The notes under the pieces were generated by a model, which saw nothing but the letters and a program-made list of their open reading frames with translations, made no database searches and had not been told where the DNA came from. A DNA stretch of 64,000 nucleotides from assembly GCA_019188255.1 (NCBI GenBank), contig JAETXT010000010.1:2418001-2482000 (forward strand). Reading direction: 5' to 3'. This document shows, one piece after another, positions 10,904 to 23,049 of this stretch. Position numbers and translations under genes: made by a program. The number at the start of each line of letters is the position of its first letter. Position 1 is the stretch's first letter. The stretch comes from Verticillium longisporum. Lineage: Eukaryota > Ascomycota > Sordariomycetes > Glomerellales > Plectosphaerellaceae.

Positions 10904-12376
10904 TCACAATGCCAAACCCATAGACGGCCTCGCTCCAGCACCGGCCACGGCCCGAGGACGGTCCACCATCTCAAAAGCTTCTTCCACATCCCCGTCTCTG
11001 CTCACGCCCCTCGAGCCGAACTCCACCGTCACTTCGGCCGTCCGCACGATCCCGCCCTTGGACCTGAGTATGCTGCCCTCGCTGTCCTCGTCATCCTCGC
11101 GCCCCTTGGACCCGTCGCCCACATGTGTGGCGCCCCGCAACGTCGAGGCGGGGAACCGCGACGCGCCGTTCGAGCGCAGGTAGCCGCCACCAATGCTTCC
11201 GTCGCCTTGGCCAGAGACGCCAGCCGCCGCGGGGTATTTCGAGCGGTGCATGTCGCGGAAGAGGACGCGGAGAACGGGAATCGTTGTCGCGACAATGGTG
11301 ACGTTTGGTTCGGCTTGGCCCCAGATAAAGAGCATCGAAAGGCGATCTTTCCCCGTCAGTCGTGCACCCGAAAAGGAGATAGCTTACAGTACAGCAGGGT
11401 TGGAATTATGAAAGGCCGAAAACCGCTTGATGACGGGAGACTCTGGGGAGGGTAAAGGGGAAAAGGAGGGAAGCAGACGTACAGGGAATGTCCGGGCCGG
11501 CAGTGATGCTCATTGCCGACACGACTTTGATCACGCCGACAATGCCTGCTACGAGGCCGAGACTCATGGCAATGGCGACACCGATTTTTTCGTACTCCTT
11601 CATCTGCAGTTTCCACACAATTTTCCACGGAAGAAGCGCAAGGGCAAAGTCGACCAGAGCAGAGTAGCCTGTTCCCCGTTTGTCAGCATTCAAACACCGC
11701 TTCTAGGTTGGTTCAGTGCAGACGTACTGTTCGCCACCATGGCGATGATGACAGCGTCGACCACACTCCAGCATGATCCTGGCAACACAGCTTCATACTC
11801 ATCTTGCCCCTCGCGATCACAGGCTGCCCTCCACGTCGTCACGGCGTTGGTCGCAAGCACACCGTTCATCGTCACGACCATGAACCAGATGAACCACTTC
11901 TGCCACCCCTGTGCCACACGTAGCAAGGTCAGGGCAAAAGAGGTCTTGCTGAGGCCGAGAGCGACCTTGTTGAGGACGTCGACGGTCGTGGAAAGGGTGT
12001 GCATGCGTGGGACAAAGCCGAGGGTCAGGCCAAAGCCCATGCGCATGAGCTCGGAGAGGACGGCCGTGGCGGCCATGAGGAAGAACTGCTTGTCATCAGC
12101 TACTGGGGAAGAGGCCATTATCAGCAGCGAAAGAAGACTCACCCAGGCGAAGAGCATGATGTAGTCATCCCACCACATGCCCCTCGTGCGGACGGCTTTG
12201 CAGTAGATGCGGAGGAGCAGAAAGATAGTTGCAAAGGCCATCATGACCCATATGGAAGCGACCACAGTCGGAGCAGGGTCATTGGTGGGAACAGGCATGG
12301 TGGGAACGGCTAGAGCCCCAGCTGCTGGGTCATCCTGTCTCCGCGCGAGGGCGTAGATGGTTCCAAGAGTCGACAT
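10904..12376 (-). CDS. Rhodopsin-like (PTH11/SAT4-type) seven-helix membrane protein
   Basis: Exons 12376-12143, 12085-11728, 11668-11483 and 11346-10904 give 406 residues. The fungal rhodopsin-like fold is clear: a short outer N-terminus, helix 1 in SIWVMMAFATIFLLLRIYCK, the typical WWDDYIMLFAW after helix 1, a conserved GLSKTSFALTLLR helix, LVDFALALLPWKIVW, and the closing FIWGQAEPNVTIVATTIPVLRV helix. The last 100 residues are hydrophilic and probably cytoplasmic. No CFEM domain, so it is not a classical Pth11 receptor with that ectodomain. The role is unknown; relatives are proposed plasma-membrane sensors. Introns 1 and 2 have good signals. Intron 3 (11347-11482, 136 nt) is longer and its acceptor is less certain. 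Intron 1 is 57 nt, in frame and free of stops, so retention would add 19 residues. Confidence 0.8.
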
Positions 12377-15300
12377 AATGCGCTCTTTGCTTCGAGTCCG
12401 ATGGTTTGAATTTTCAAGGCCAATTTCAGAACCTTACCAACCCCACGGCGCTGTCGGACTTGGAAGCACGAGACAAAGGACGGTCAGCGAGCACTGGGCT
12501 GCTTGAACATATCCTGAACCTCTTGTTGAGACCTGTATCGATCAGATAGAACGCCAATATCACCCGAGACAGTACGTCGAGTTTTAGGGCAAAGGAAGCC
12601 AGTGCTGGGCAGCGTCTGGTTATATGGAACTTCTGCACATGGTTGTTAGTTCTCAAGTGCGAAGTATATCAGCCGGGTGTCTTCAGCGGACCAAGGCCAT
12701 TGTCACTCGTCAAGGAAGAAAAGAAAGTTCCCGGGTCCCTGAAGGTATCTACCGCGCCAAGCACTGCAAGTTTGAGGGATACATGCAAGGAACGGAGAGC
12801 GTCTGGTCCAGGAAGAGTGGTAGAAGGGAGGCCCAATGCCAGGGTGGTGTCGGCCACACACAGCACGCACCCCATGTCTCGGTCCGATGTGTGCTGTAAA
12901 GGATCGATGCAGGACAATGAAAAAAGGTCAACAGAGAAAATCTCCGTATTTTTTTTGGAATTTGCTACCCCTGTTACCGTTGCACTTGAAGGCTGATGGG
13001 ATAGGTCGATGGTGTGCATTGCGCGTCACGAAGGATCACTACACATGAGGCGGCTTTTCAGTAAGGCCTGTGGTTGGACATCGAACATTATAGCCACAAC
13101 CCTGCCACTCTCTGTGTCAAGTCATACTCGGATGATGAAGGAGATGGATGAACGTGCAAACGCACCAGGGCTGCGATCCAAGTAGTTGTGGAGACAGGAG
13201 CTGTGCCGCGCTCCATGGAATGCTAGCCGGCACGGCACGCTGGCATGTGAGACTAGACCGGCGGCCGGAAAGTTAAGCATCATCTCTGCCAAGGGAATAG
13301 CTGTGTTCTCAGGTTGCATACCTTTTCTTACCCCGACCTGGGCAAGGTGCTCATCTCGTGGACGAGGCAAAACACGACGGACTGGAGACATATCGTTATG
13401 CCAAGCCCATCTCGACATGAAAGGAAAGGCATCTTATCCTCGCGTCAGCCTGGATCAAACAAGGCCGTACGTTGTCACAGGTGTCTCACATCCCAAGTGT
13501 GCACTCAACGTCTTTGCGGAGGAGTTGTTGGGAGAAGTTCGACAGCATACTCCACCCCCACCTCAAGTGATGCACGGCATGTCACAGCTCGGTTAGCATG
13601 TGAACCTGCAGTGCTGGTCGCCAGAGGTTTGGTACCTGGCAGCCAAGTTCTTTTGTTCTGAGGCAGAAATCCAGCATACTGTCGAAATGTGGACTGTGCA
13701 GCTGAAGAAGGCGAGGGCCAGGGCCAGGAGACAACTTTATGGCACAGCATGGATCTTCACGTCCATCGACACGTACGTAAGGCCTTGTGCGTCTAGGCAC
13801 GGCTAGTCATCGGAGGCCCCACGTCTCAGGCCAGAGACGTTCGTTTGTTTCTTTTCCCAGAAGAGATCCGTGGGGGAGGAAGCTGAAGCGGCGTGGAAAG
13901 AACTGGACGACGTTGGGATGTTGCGCCCTGCGCATAGCTTGGAGCGATGATACTACATTGGGTGGCGGCAGAAGAACGGCCGCAGCAAAAACAAAGGCCA
14001 TCGAGGATGTTCTTGGCAAGGCGACAGGCTGGACCGAGACCGCTGAAGGATTCAAGCCCTGGAAATACGTAGTTCGAGGTGTGATGGACGGTGTGTGGTC
14101 GAGGAGAGGCTGGATTGGACAGGGGCCGCGGAAGGGCTTGCAACAGCCGGGGAGGTGGAGGCACATGGGGGTCGAGAACGGGAAACTGGGGGATGTGGTG
14201 ATAAGGCCGCGGGAGCTTGTTGAACGGTTTCAGCGGAGTCTTCTGCCGGGATCCGAAGGGAGAGTTCCTGTGGGAAGGGGGAGCGATACATCCGCTGTTG
14301 ATGCGCCTAATTCAGGGGTGCAGAAGAGGCGCTCGCTGTGCAGGGTTCGTTCGAGGTTGGAAAGAAGTGTAGAAGCGATGTAGACCCAGGGAAGGATTTG
14401 GTCGGAGTGGGTGGAGCGTCTGTCTGGGTGTGTCAGCGAGGGTCGTCCATCGATGTCAGGAGGCGGTAGGGGGGGTGGTTTAAAATGAGGGAGATATACA
14501 CCTGTTCGAAGGCGAGACGTGTTGTTGGTGATGGTTCGACTGTTGGTGCAGATGAAATGAGGTTATCAACCAACCCGGTCAAGTTTAGGTAGACTCGCAA
14601 TGGATGGGCGCTGGGAATATGCCATGAGTACCTGAGGTAAATTAGGAAGGGAAGGAAGGCCCTTTCTTTGGTTTGAGATCCAGCAGCTACATCCTACCCA
14701 GCCAACAGCCTGCCAGCTATGTGCGGGTGGCAGGCGCATGTCGCGGGGTAGGGGCAGTTGCTGTGCAAGCGGAGTCGTCGCTGCTCCGAGTCTGGAGGAG
14801 TTTAAATTCCACTGAGCAAGTACCTGGCTGGACTCTGGATTGGCCAATGAGGGGCTCCAATGCTCTTTCCACGGCTCACTATGGCGACCACGCTACAGGC
14901 AGGAGGCTTCTGTCATCCCTGGACATCCTCCCTGTGCCTGCTCCTCCAAGACACTCGCCTCATCGGATTCATCAGACCTTTCCTATTTTTCCCTCTTGCA
15001 TGTCCTCGCCTAGGTACTCGAGTCGCATTTTCTGGCCTTCACTTAATCTCACTCTGCAGCTCAATGCACCACCCTGTATCTGTACACCAACAGGCTTTGC
15101 AGGCCAAGCTGTCCGCCAGACTTTGTTCCTTGCTCCTGCAGCAACATGGTCAATAGCGTCCAGGACCTTAGCCTCTTGGCTACCTTTAATCTTTGCCTTC
15201 ACTCTCTTCGCGAACGACGAGAGGTTCGATCAGATGCCCATGCCGCATCCGCAGACCAGCATGTACATTACTCGGCATCACGCTTCGCTTCCCTGGTGTG

Positions 15301-15703
15301 TCGTTGGCTCTCCCGCCCCTCTGAGGATCGCGCCCAAGTCTTCGCCTCTTCGGAGGTCCACCCTGACCCGGACCTCCCCTGCCCTCCGCAAGACGGAGAG
15401 TTGGGTCCCGCCGACCGCTCGGTCGTGCCAGTCTCTCGTGTCTTGACTGAGCTTTGCGTCTTCAGATAAAGCTATGTGGCATTCTCATATATGCCCCTCG
15501 TAACTGGAACCTCCGATGCTCAGTGTTCGGCTTGTTGACTTTCGCTCGGGTTTTCAATCACACCACTGGAGAGAACAAACAAGTTGAGCGTCTTTTGAGG
15601 GATAAGACTCTCTGCCTCTCGCCGTGTCTCCTCCATCTGCCCCGGCCATCCAGTACATTCCGCGGCACCGTCGCCAGTCTCCAAACCCCCACCTGCGACC
15701 GCC
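12377..15703. other. Long intergenic region with no convincing gene
   Basis: About 3.3 kb between the rhodopsin-like gene and the FAD oxidase. Open frames of up to 257 codons occur, but they overlap in several frames, lack family features and contain runs typical of non-coding DNA. The final 600 bases are C/T-rich and probably form the oxidase promoter and leader. An unrecognised lineage-specific gene cannot be excluded. Confidence 0.5.
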
Positions 15704-17495
15704 ATGAGGTCTCTCTACCTCGCTGCCACTGTGGTGGCTTTCGTAACCAAGAGCTTTGCGAAAACATGCCACTGCCTGCCGACAGAGGATTGCTGGCCGA
15801 GCCAGTCGGAGTGGAAAGCGCTGAACTCGACGGTCGGCGGGCACTTGATCAAAGTCGAACCCATTGGCGCTGTCTGTCACGACCCTACGTACGATGAAGC
15901 AGCATGTGAGGAGCTGAGGGCCAGCTGGGATGATGTCGCGGTCCAGCATGTCGCAGACTCTCAAAGCAGTACCAAGTCTCGTCGTGCTAACGTTGGTTAT
16001 CAGCTACGAATCCACGTCGTCCTTGATGACAGCCTACTTCACGGGTGAGACGTGTGATCCATTCACCAACCGCACCGAACCTTGCACCATTGGCAACTAC
16101 AATTCATACACTGTGGACGCTTCAGATGCGAAAGATATCGCCGCCGCCCTCACTTTCTCAAAAAAGCACAATATTCGTTTCGTGATCCGGAACACGGGCC
16201 ATGACTTCTATGGTCGATCCATTGGCTACGGAGGCCTTGCCGCTCGTGTCAGTAACCTCAAGGATCGTGAAGTCATTCAGTGGTCGGACAAGCACTATAA
16301 AGGGCCTGCTCTGAAAATGGGTGCTGGCACCATGGGTTTTGAGGCCCAATCTTATCTAGAGACCAAAGGCCTCGTCATGGTTGCCGGTTACTGTTCCTCC
16401 GTCGGCCCTGCGGGAGGCTATGTCCAGGGTGGAGGCCACAGCCCCCTGAGTTCAGTTTACGGCCTCGCTGCCGACCAGACACTCGAATTCGAGGTCATCA
16501 CTGCTGGGGGACAGCTGGTGATAGCGTCCCGAGACACCAATGCCGATCTGTTCTGGGCTCTCAACGGCGGTGGCGCTGGCACTTGGGGCGTCGTTGTCTC
16601 CATGACGGCTCGTGTCTACCCCATGCTGACCATGGGTGCCGCTTCCATGTTCATCGATCCTTCCTCTTTGGCGCCCGATGTCTTCTGGGCCATGGTTGAT
16701 AAGTTTTACTCGCTGATCCCTACATTCACGGATGCCGGCGCTTACGTGACCTATGCCTACGGACCGCAGCACTTTGGCCTCTTCCCCTTTTCGGCCTACA
16801 ACAAGACAGCTGCGCAGGTTGAGGCACTCCTGTCTCCATTCACCGACTATCTTGCCGAGAAGAAGATTGCGCATTACACCACCTTCAACGAGGTGCCCAC
16901 ATACATGGAGCACGTGGAGCGGAACATGGCCACCTCCCAACCCACGAAAGAGTACCCCTCCGGCGGTCGGATCATTCCTCGTGCAGTGCTCAAGTCTGCT
17001 TCGCGGCGGGCCGAGCTCGTCTCCGTCATGCGACGTATCGTCTCGTCAGGTGCCTTAACCTCCAGCACCGCCATGCGCCCACTGAAACGTACCGACAACC
17101 CCACCGCCGTACACCCTGCGTGGCGCGACGCTGACGCCCTCGTCATCATGACTTGGCCATGGCAAAACGCCGCAAAGGATGAGATGCAGGCCAAGGTTGA
17201 GCTGTTCCGCGATAAGCTGGCCCCACTGCTGACGGAGGTTGCTCCTGAGGGCGGCTCCTACAGCAATGAAGCTGATGCGTATATGAGAGGCTGGAGGAGA
17301 GAGATGTACGGCGAGAACTGGGAGAAACTGCTCGAAGTCAAGGAGAAGTGGGATCCCGAGGGAGTCTTCTACTCGAGGCGGACGCCTGGGGCGGACAAGT
17401 GGCATGTTGATGAAAGCACGGGCAAGATGTGTAGGGCGAATGTGATATGTCCCCCTGAGAGACGGAGACAGGTGTTCAACAACAGAAGTTGGTAA
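15704..17495 (+). CDS. Secreted FAD-linked oxidase (berberine bridge enzyme family)
   Basis: Exons 15704-15945 and 16004-17495 give 577 residues. An N-terminal signal peptide (about residues 1-19, ending SFAK) is followed by a PCMH-type FAD-binding domain and a C-terminal BBE segment (EADAYMRGWRREMYGENW). His147 in RNTGHDFYGRS and Cys211 in GYCSSVGPAGGYVQGGGH match the two residues that bind FAD covalently in this family. Such enzymes oxidise alcohols, sugars or amines, or close rings, using O2. The frames on both sides join correctly only with a GC-AG intron (donor GCATGT at 15946, branch GCTAAC, acceptor ATCAG at 16003), giving DDVAVHYESTSS. It lies tail to tail with the NRPS-like gene, 151 bases apart, and is a plausible tailoring enzyme of that cluster. 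The substrate is unknown. Confidence 0.9.
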
Positions 17496-17646
17496 AGAGG
17501 GGCATCACTTTTGGGCTCCGCAAAATCTAGACGATGTAATAGATGTCGTAATTCCTATGCCAATTTTTTCCATAGGCAACTCTTTCTGGGGGGCTAATGA
17601 ATCACCAAACCAGACAAACCCGAGGCTGCCATACTTATGCAAAATC

Positions 17647-20600
17647 TCAAAATACCAAACCTTTGAGACCCAACAACCACAACGCCTCGTCAGCCACCTC
17701 TTCCGGCGCTGGTGCAGCATTCAGAGGAAGCACATCAACTTCGTTCACATCAGGTGCCTCATAAACCGCAACTTGGCTATCTACCAGAGTCGGGGGCATG
17801 TAATGGTCCGCACGGCCGCCTGTGCGCGCGGCCAGCAGTTCAGGCTCGCCTTGCAGGTCCAGGAAGATGGTTTGCACATCTTGACCGACGATCTGCCTCA
17901 AAGCATCTCGATAAGACCGACGCAGAGCGGAGCAGCTCACAATGACCGAATCGTATCCGAGGTCAGAGATGGTTTCGACGGCTCTTTTTCCGAGACGCTC
18001 CAACCAGGCAGAGCGGTCCGCATCTGTCAAGGCTTGGGATGCAGCCATCTTCTCGACCGAGGCGCGGGAGTGGAGCGAGTCACCTTCAACGAAGGGAACC
18101 CTGAGCTTGTGCGACAAGACTGTTGCCAGCGTGGACTTGCCGCTGCCGCATGGCCCAGCCACGATGACAACCGTCTTCTTCACCTCAGGCTTGCCGGCAG
18201 GCTGAGCCCAGGCATTGGCCTTGAAGTACGACACGAAGTTGTCGACGAGCTGCTGGTCCAGGACGCCCACACTCGCCAGCGATGGTGCTAATTCGCAGGC
18301 CTTGTTGGTGACATACGACTTGGAAGGACCGAATTCCGTCTTGTCGTACTTGGAAGCGAAGAAATCGACGAGCTTGATCGGCGGGTTGCGCGCCGGATCA
18401 GGGTTCGACGCGCGGAGACGCCTCACCCACTCCTTGGGCTCGACCTCCTCAAACTCAAGCCCCGCCCTTCTCAGCGCGGGCAGCAAGTCGCTCGTCCAGT
18501 CAAACACCCTGGGGTTCGTCACGTTGGTGAACACACCACCGGCGTCCGAGAGGGAGATCTCGGACACGGCGGCGGCGACGACATCGACGGGGGTCCAGGA
18601 CGGCGTCTCCCTCAGCCGAGGCAGCGCCCCGATCGTGACGGCCGCCTGCAGCATGAGCGGGATCGCCTCCGTGTCGTTCCAGACGCCGTGCTTCGTGTCC
18701 GCGACGATCTGGCCGACGCGTAGCACCCGCGCCGTGACGCCGCGCTCGGCGGCACGGGCGCAGAGGTGCTCGGCGACGCACTTGGACTGAGCGTAGCCCA
18801 TGCCTTGCGCCCACTCGAGCTCCGGAAGAGACTCTGGGACAGGGACGGTCGTCGCGCGGACGACGGTGCTGACAGAGGAGCAGAAGTTGAACGTTGCGGC
18901 CGATGACGGCGTCGCTTTGCAGAGGGAGATGAGGTTCGAGACGCCGGCTATGTTGGACTTTTCAAAGCTCGAGAGGCGCATGTTGAAATTGACGGACCAC
19001 GCGCAGTGGATCACGGACCGCAGGGTCTCGGTCAGTTGGGTGTAGTTCTCACTTGTCAAGCCGAGCTGGTCGTCCGAGAGATCCGACGCGAGGCTGACAA
19101 TCTTCTGGCGATCGGCGAGTCGAAGGCCGTGGTAGATGCGTCTTTGGATCAGAGAAGCTTGCACGCGCCGGGCGGCTTCGCTGTCGTTCTTGGCGCGCAC
19201 GAGACAGTACACGGTTGAGATCGTGGGGTCTCTGGCGAGCTTTGCAGCGACGTGCGCTCCAAGCGAGCCTGTTGCGCCGGTGACGGCGACGGCTGAAGGG
19301 GCTCGGTCACTCGATGCCGGCTTTTGGGAGTATCGTTCGATGAGATTGCGCATCTCACTTTCGACCGACGTTTCTTCCACGGCCGTTTCGTTGCTCGAAA
19401 GACTGAACAGGTACGCGCTCAAATTCTCCACTGACGGATGGTCGAAAACCACCGTCTGCCCAAGCTTGTGGCCCTGGACGTCAATGGTCTTCAAGATGTC
19501 GCTTCGCATTTGAATGGCCTGCAGCGAGTCCAAGCCGAGCGAGAAGAAGTCTGTATCATTCTCAAAGGGAGTCTCTTTGCCCAATGCCTTGGATACGGAC
19601 TGACGGACAAATTCGTGGAGTTGCTCCAGGCTGAGCTTCTGGAGATTGCCAGAAGAGGCATCCGCCTTGTCGTACGTCTCGTCAATCTCCTTGGCGTAGG
19701 TCTTGTAGAAAGCCTGGCGGATGACACTGCCCTTATCGGTTCTGGGGTAGTCGCAGCCATAGGGTAGGATCTTGATGAGGTTCTTGGGGATCTTGGCATA
19801 TGCCTCAACGTTGCGGCATGCGGCATCGACCACGGGCCAGATGACTTCCATCGCTTGCTCCTCGGTCTTGCCCCCGAGCGACGCGGCGGGGACAATCAAT
19901 ACGCCCAGGGCCGATCGACCGACACCGAAAATGACGGCTTCGGTCACATGCTTGCTGGAGCGAATGGTTCCCTCGGTAGATACGGGGTTGAACATTTCAC
20001 CATTGACGAGATTGATGGTATCGTCACGGCGAGCAATGTACTTCCAGGCTTTGGGGACCGTGGGATGGGGTTCAAAGAGATCCTTGGTCGCGTACGACCC
20101 ATCGTCCTGGTTTGAGGCTACCTTGGATGGCCAGCCTTCGAGCACAACGCACTCGTAGAGGTTCTCGCCGCGGGGCACCCATCGAAGGTATGGTGACAAT
20201 TTGGGCGTCTCACGCACGTAGTTCCAACCCTTGTCATCCGCGGGGCGGAAAGAGGTCATTAATTGACCAACTTCGGTACTGCAAATCATTAGAATGCAAA
20301 TCTCTCAACGACAAAGGCGGGTAACGTACGCTCCATAGTGGCCGACGAGGTTAACTCCGTGGTCGACCAGGGAGTTTCCAAGGTCATCGGGGCAAGCCGA
20401 GCCTCCATACATGACAACCTTGAGGTCCCGCAAGAGGGACATGCCCTCGTCCGTCTCGGAGAGGAGCTTCAGTGCATACGGTACGCCGTAAAAGATCTCG
20501 AAACGGTGTGTTCGCATAATCTTGGCCAGGTAGTTGTGGGTAAGGGGGAGATCCGCGTTGTACAGATGAATCTGCTTGCCGCAGTGGATCGCGCGATACA

Positions 20601-21422
20601 GGTTACAGATGCCGTGGTTATGATACAGTGGCAGCGTGATGAATGCCTTCATCTCCATGCTCCAGGCGTAGTTGGCAACTGCTGACTTGTGAGTCTGATA
20701 AATCGGCTTGGGCAAGCCCGTGGAACCTGTACCGGATTAGCCATATGTATGAGGCCTCTGGATGGTATCGAATGAAGCTAACCACTTGAGTGAATAATGT
20801 AGACTCGGTTGTTTGTCTCGATTGCTGGGTCGAGGTGAGCATCCAGCTGCGTGTCTGCGTGAACCTCAATCTCGAAATCAAAGGCTGAACTATTCACAAT
20901 TTCAAGAGTTTCCAGGCCGGGCAGCGACTTCCGAGCGACTTCTGCGGTTGCGGCATGGCGGGGATCCGCGATGAGAACCTGAGCCCCAGTCGTTTTTATC
21001 AAGTTCTCAACAGCCTCCTGTGAAATTCTGGTCGACAGAAAGAGTGTGGTGTGTCCCAGCTTGGTCAAGGCAAGCATTGTAATGAGATACTCGAAATTTG
21101 ACGGCCCGATGACTGCTACCGTCATGGGCTTTTCTGCCGAGGACCGGCGCGTAGGAAGTGACTGCTGGTATGACTTTGCCGCGCGATATGCGAAGACGTC
21201 AAGTTGACGCATGGTGTAGTCGACATATTCAATGCCCGTGGAGGGGTAGGACACGATCACCTTGTCAGGATGGCTTCGTGCCCTCCGTCGAACGAGCTCA
21301 TCCACGGTCTGTATTGTGGAATCATCTTCAACGATGGCTGTCTGGGGCTTGGCCAACGATTGCAGCGGAGAGTTGCTGGGGCTGACTAGACCCGTGGGCC
21401 CATAGACTGATGGAGGCGCCAT
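17647..21422 (-). CDS. NRPS-like A-T-R carboxylic acid reductase with C-terminal gluconokinase-like domain
   Basis: Exons 21422-20783, 20726-20330 and 20278-17647 give 1222 residues. Adenylation domain (about 1-560): core motif IIHSSGSTGLPK across intron 1, HYGATEVGQL across intron 2, RRDDTINLVNGEMF, and catalytic Lys528 in PRTDKGS. Carrier domain: Ser597 in FFSLGLDSLQ takes phosphopantetheine. Reductase domain (about 670-1000): NADPH Rossmann motif VTGATGSLGAHVA and YxxxK in GYAQSKCVAEH. The last about 175 residues are unexpected: a P-loop (GPCGSGKST, about 1054-1062), EGDSLH, ALTDADRSAWL and SCSALRRSYRDALR, all hallmarks of gluconokinase. A and T should load an acid as a thioester and R should release it as an aldehyde or alcohol; the kinase could phosphorylate a hydroxyl. 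No condensation domain. Shares a 557-bp promoter with the aldo/keto reductase. Domain calls are strong; substrate and kinase role are inference. Confidence 0.92.
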
Positions 21423-21979
21423 GTGTGGAATTGGTGTTCAGTACGGTTTGAGGGCAGTTCAAGAGAATGGCCTATCTTCTCGACAGCGACTTGAGAGCCA
21501 AGGGTCGCTGTCCTTATGAATTCACAACCAGGGTAGTCAGTCATATCCGTTTCTACCAGACTGAAATGTCATCAGCAGATCCTAGACGGCACGTCGGCAT
21601 AGACGGATAGCACGCAGATGGATGCGGATAAGTCGAACCCGCTTTTCCCCAGATTGTGAGGCTAAGTAACGGATATGTCCATGATGCCAGAATGAGGGGC
21701 GCAATTCCGGGGTGCTTAGCCAGCCTACGGATTCGACGGATTTGACGGATTTCCCAATTGAGCCTGCGATCGCTTCTCCGCCCAATTAGGAACCAGCGTG
21801 ACGACGACGGTTTCTCATTTCGGTGGCAACAGGTCGTATTCCGTAGACATTTGGCTGGTGCAGCTGGGACTCATGCCAACTATAACTTTGCTGTCTATTT
21901 GACCGTTGTTACTGTTCACACGCAGAACCGGCTCTCATCTGACCTACCACCTCCCCCTTGCTTTCCCCTCGTCATCAAT
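21423..21979. promoter_or_regulatory. Bidirectional promoter with an ACGGAT array
   Basis: Divergent intergenic region between the NRPS-like gene and the aldo/keto reductase. It holds six ACGGAT hexamers: 21545-21550 (minus), 21603-21608, 21669-21674, 21727-21732, 21736-21741 and 21745-21750. The last three sit at an exact 9-bp period, and a GCGGAT lies at 21624-21629. In random sequence of this length about 0.3 would be expected on both strands. CGG half-sites are typical targets of Zn2Cys6 regulators, and one is encoded two genes away. The protein that binds here is inferred, not shown. Confidence 0.65.
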
Positions 21980-23003
21980 ATGCCTCTCGCAACACATCTC
22001 ACTCTCAACACAGGGGCCAAGATCCCCGCCGTTGGCTTCGGTACCTGGCAGGCCAAACCTGGTGAAGTCGAAATCGCGGTTGAGACTGCTCTCAAGGCCG
22101 GCTACCGTCATATTGACTGCGCCGCGATCTACCGCAATGAGGCAGAGGTCGGTGAAGGAATCCGAAAGTCAGGTGTGCCACGGTCTGAAATCTTCCTTAC
22201 TGGCAAGTTGTGGAACACAAACCACGCGCCTGAAGATGTTGAAGCCGGCGTCAACAAGACGCTACAGGACCTCGGCACCGACTACCTCGACCTGTTCTTG
22301 ATGCACTGGCCAGTGTGAGTAATGCCGCCAATGGGGAGTTTGTAGGTACATACTGACAGTCATCAGCGCTTTCAAGAATACTGGAAAGTGGTTTCCCCTT
22401 GAGGACAATGGCGTGTTTGCGCTGGCAGATATTGACCCATCGGTTACATGGGCTGCCATGGAGAAACTCGTGACCTCTGGAAAAGTCCGCGCCATCGGCG
22501 TCTCCAACTTCACTATCAATAGGCTTGAGTCTCTTCTCGCGACCACCAAGACCGTGCCGGCCGTCAACCAGGTCGAGGCACACCCTTACCTTCAACAGCC
22601 GAAGCTCTTTGACTTCTGCAAGTCAAAAGGCATCGTGCTGACCGCCTACTCTCCGCTCGGTAACAACCAGACCGGCGAGCCTCGAACAGTTGACGACCCG
22701 CTGGTCGGAGAGCTGAGCGACAAGCTCGGCGTTGACAGAGGGCAGCTTCTCGCCGCCTGGGGCGTGCAGCGTGGAACCGTTGTGTTGCCCAAGAGTGTCA
22801 CGCCGAGTCGTATCAAGAGCAACTTTGAAGTGCACGAACTTCCTACCGACGTGTTTGAGAAGCTGAACGGCTTGGAGAGGAACAAGCGATTCAACTGGCA
22901 GACGAGATGGGGTTTCGATATCTTCCAGGAGGTCGGAGACGAGGAGGCCAAGAAAGTAGCGCAAGAGGCCGCAGAGGAGAACAAGACGAAGTTCACCGTG
23001 TAG
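21980..23003 (+). CDS. Aldo/keto reductase
   Basis: Exons 21980-22314 and 22367-23003 give 323 residues, the usual size of a TIM-barrel NADPH-dependent aldo/keto reductase. The catalytic tetrad is visible: Asp in HIDCAAIY, Tyr in the same motif, Lys in LTGKLW and His in [17 protein letters not shown] and [11 protein letters not shown] match conserved barrel segments, and [15 protein letters not shown] the cofactor 2'-phosphate site. The frame is open further upstream, but [21 protein letters not shown] is the natural family start. It should reduce aldehydes or ketones to alcohols. Its divergent pairing with the NRPS-like reductase suggests it acts on the aldehyde released by that enzyme. It ends 46 bases from the end of the convergent regulator gene. 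Confidence 0.93.
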
Positions 23004-23049
23004 AGGGGCATGAGTTAGACTAAATCGAATGCAGGCTAGATAAAAAAGG

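Noticed and set aside
13787..14383. 198-codon open frame between the membrane protein and the oxidase
   Set aside because: Overlaps two antisense frames, has no recognisable domain and no convincing splice partners.
14673..15446. 257-codon open frame upstream of the FAD oxidase
   Set aside because: Composition resembles pyrimidine-rich promoter DNA and overlaps other frames; no family signal.
15976..16003. A 28-nt GT-AG intron in the oxidase gene
   Set aside because: Shorter than fungal introns can normally be and leaves a non-conserved stretch; the 58-nt GC-AG intron gives the expected protein.
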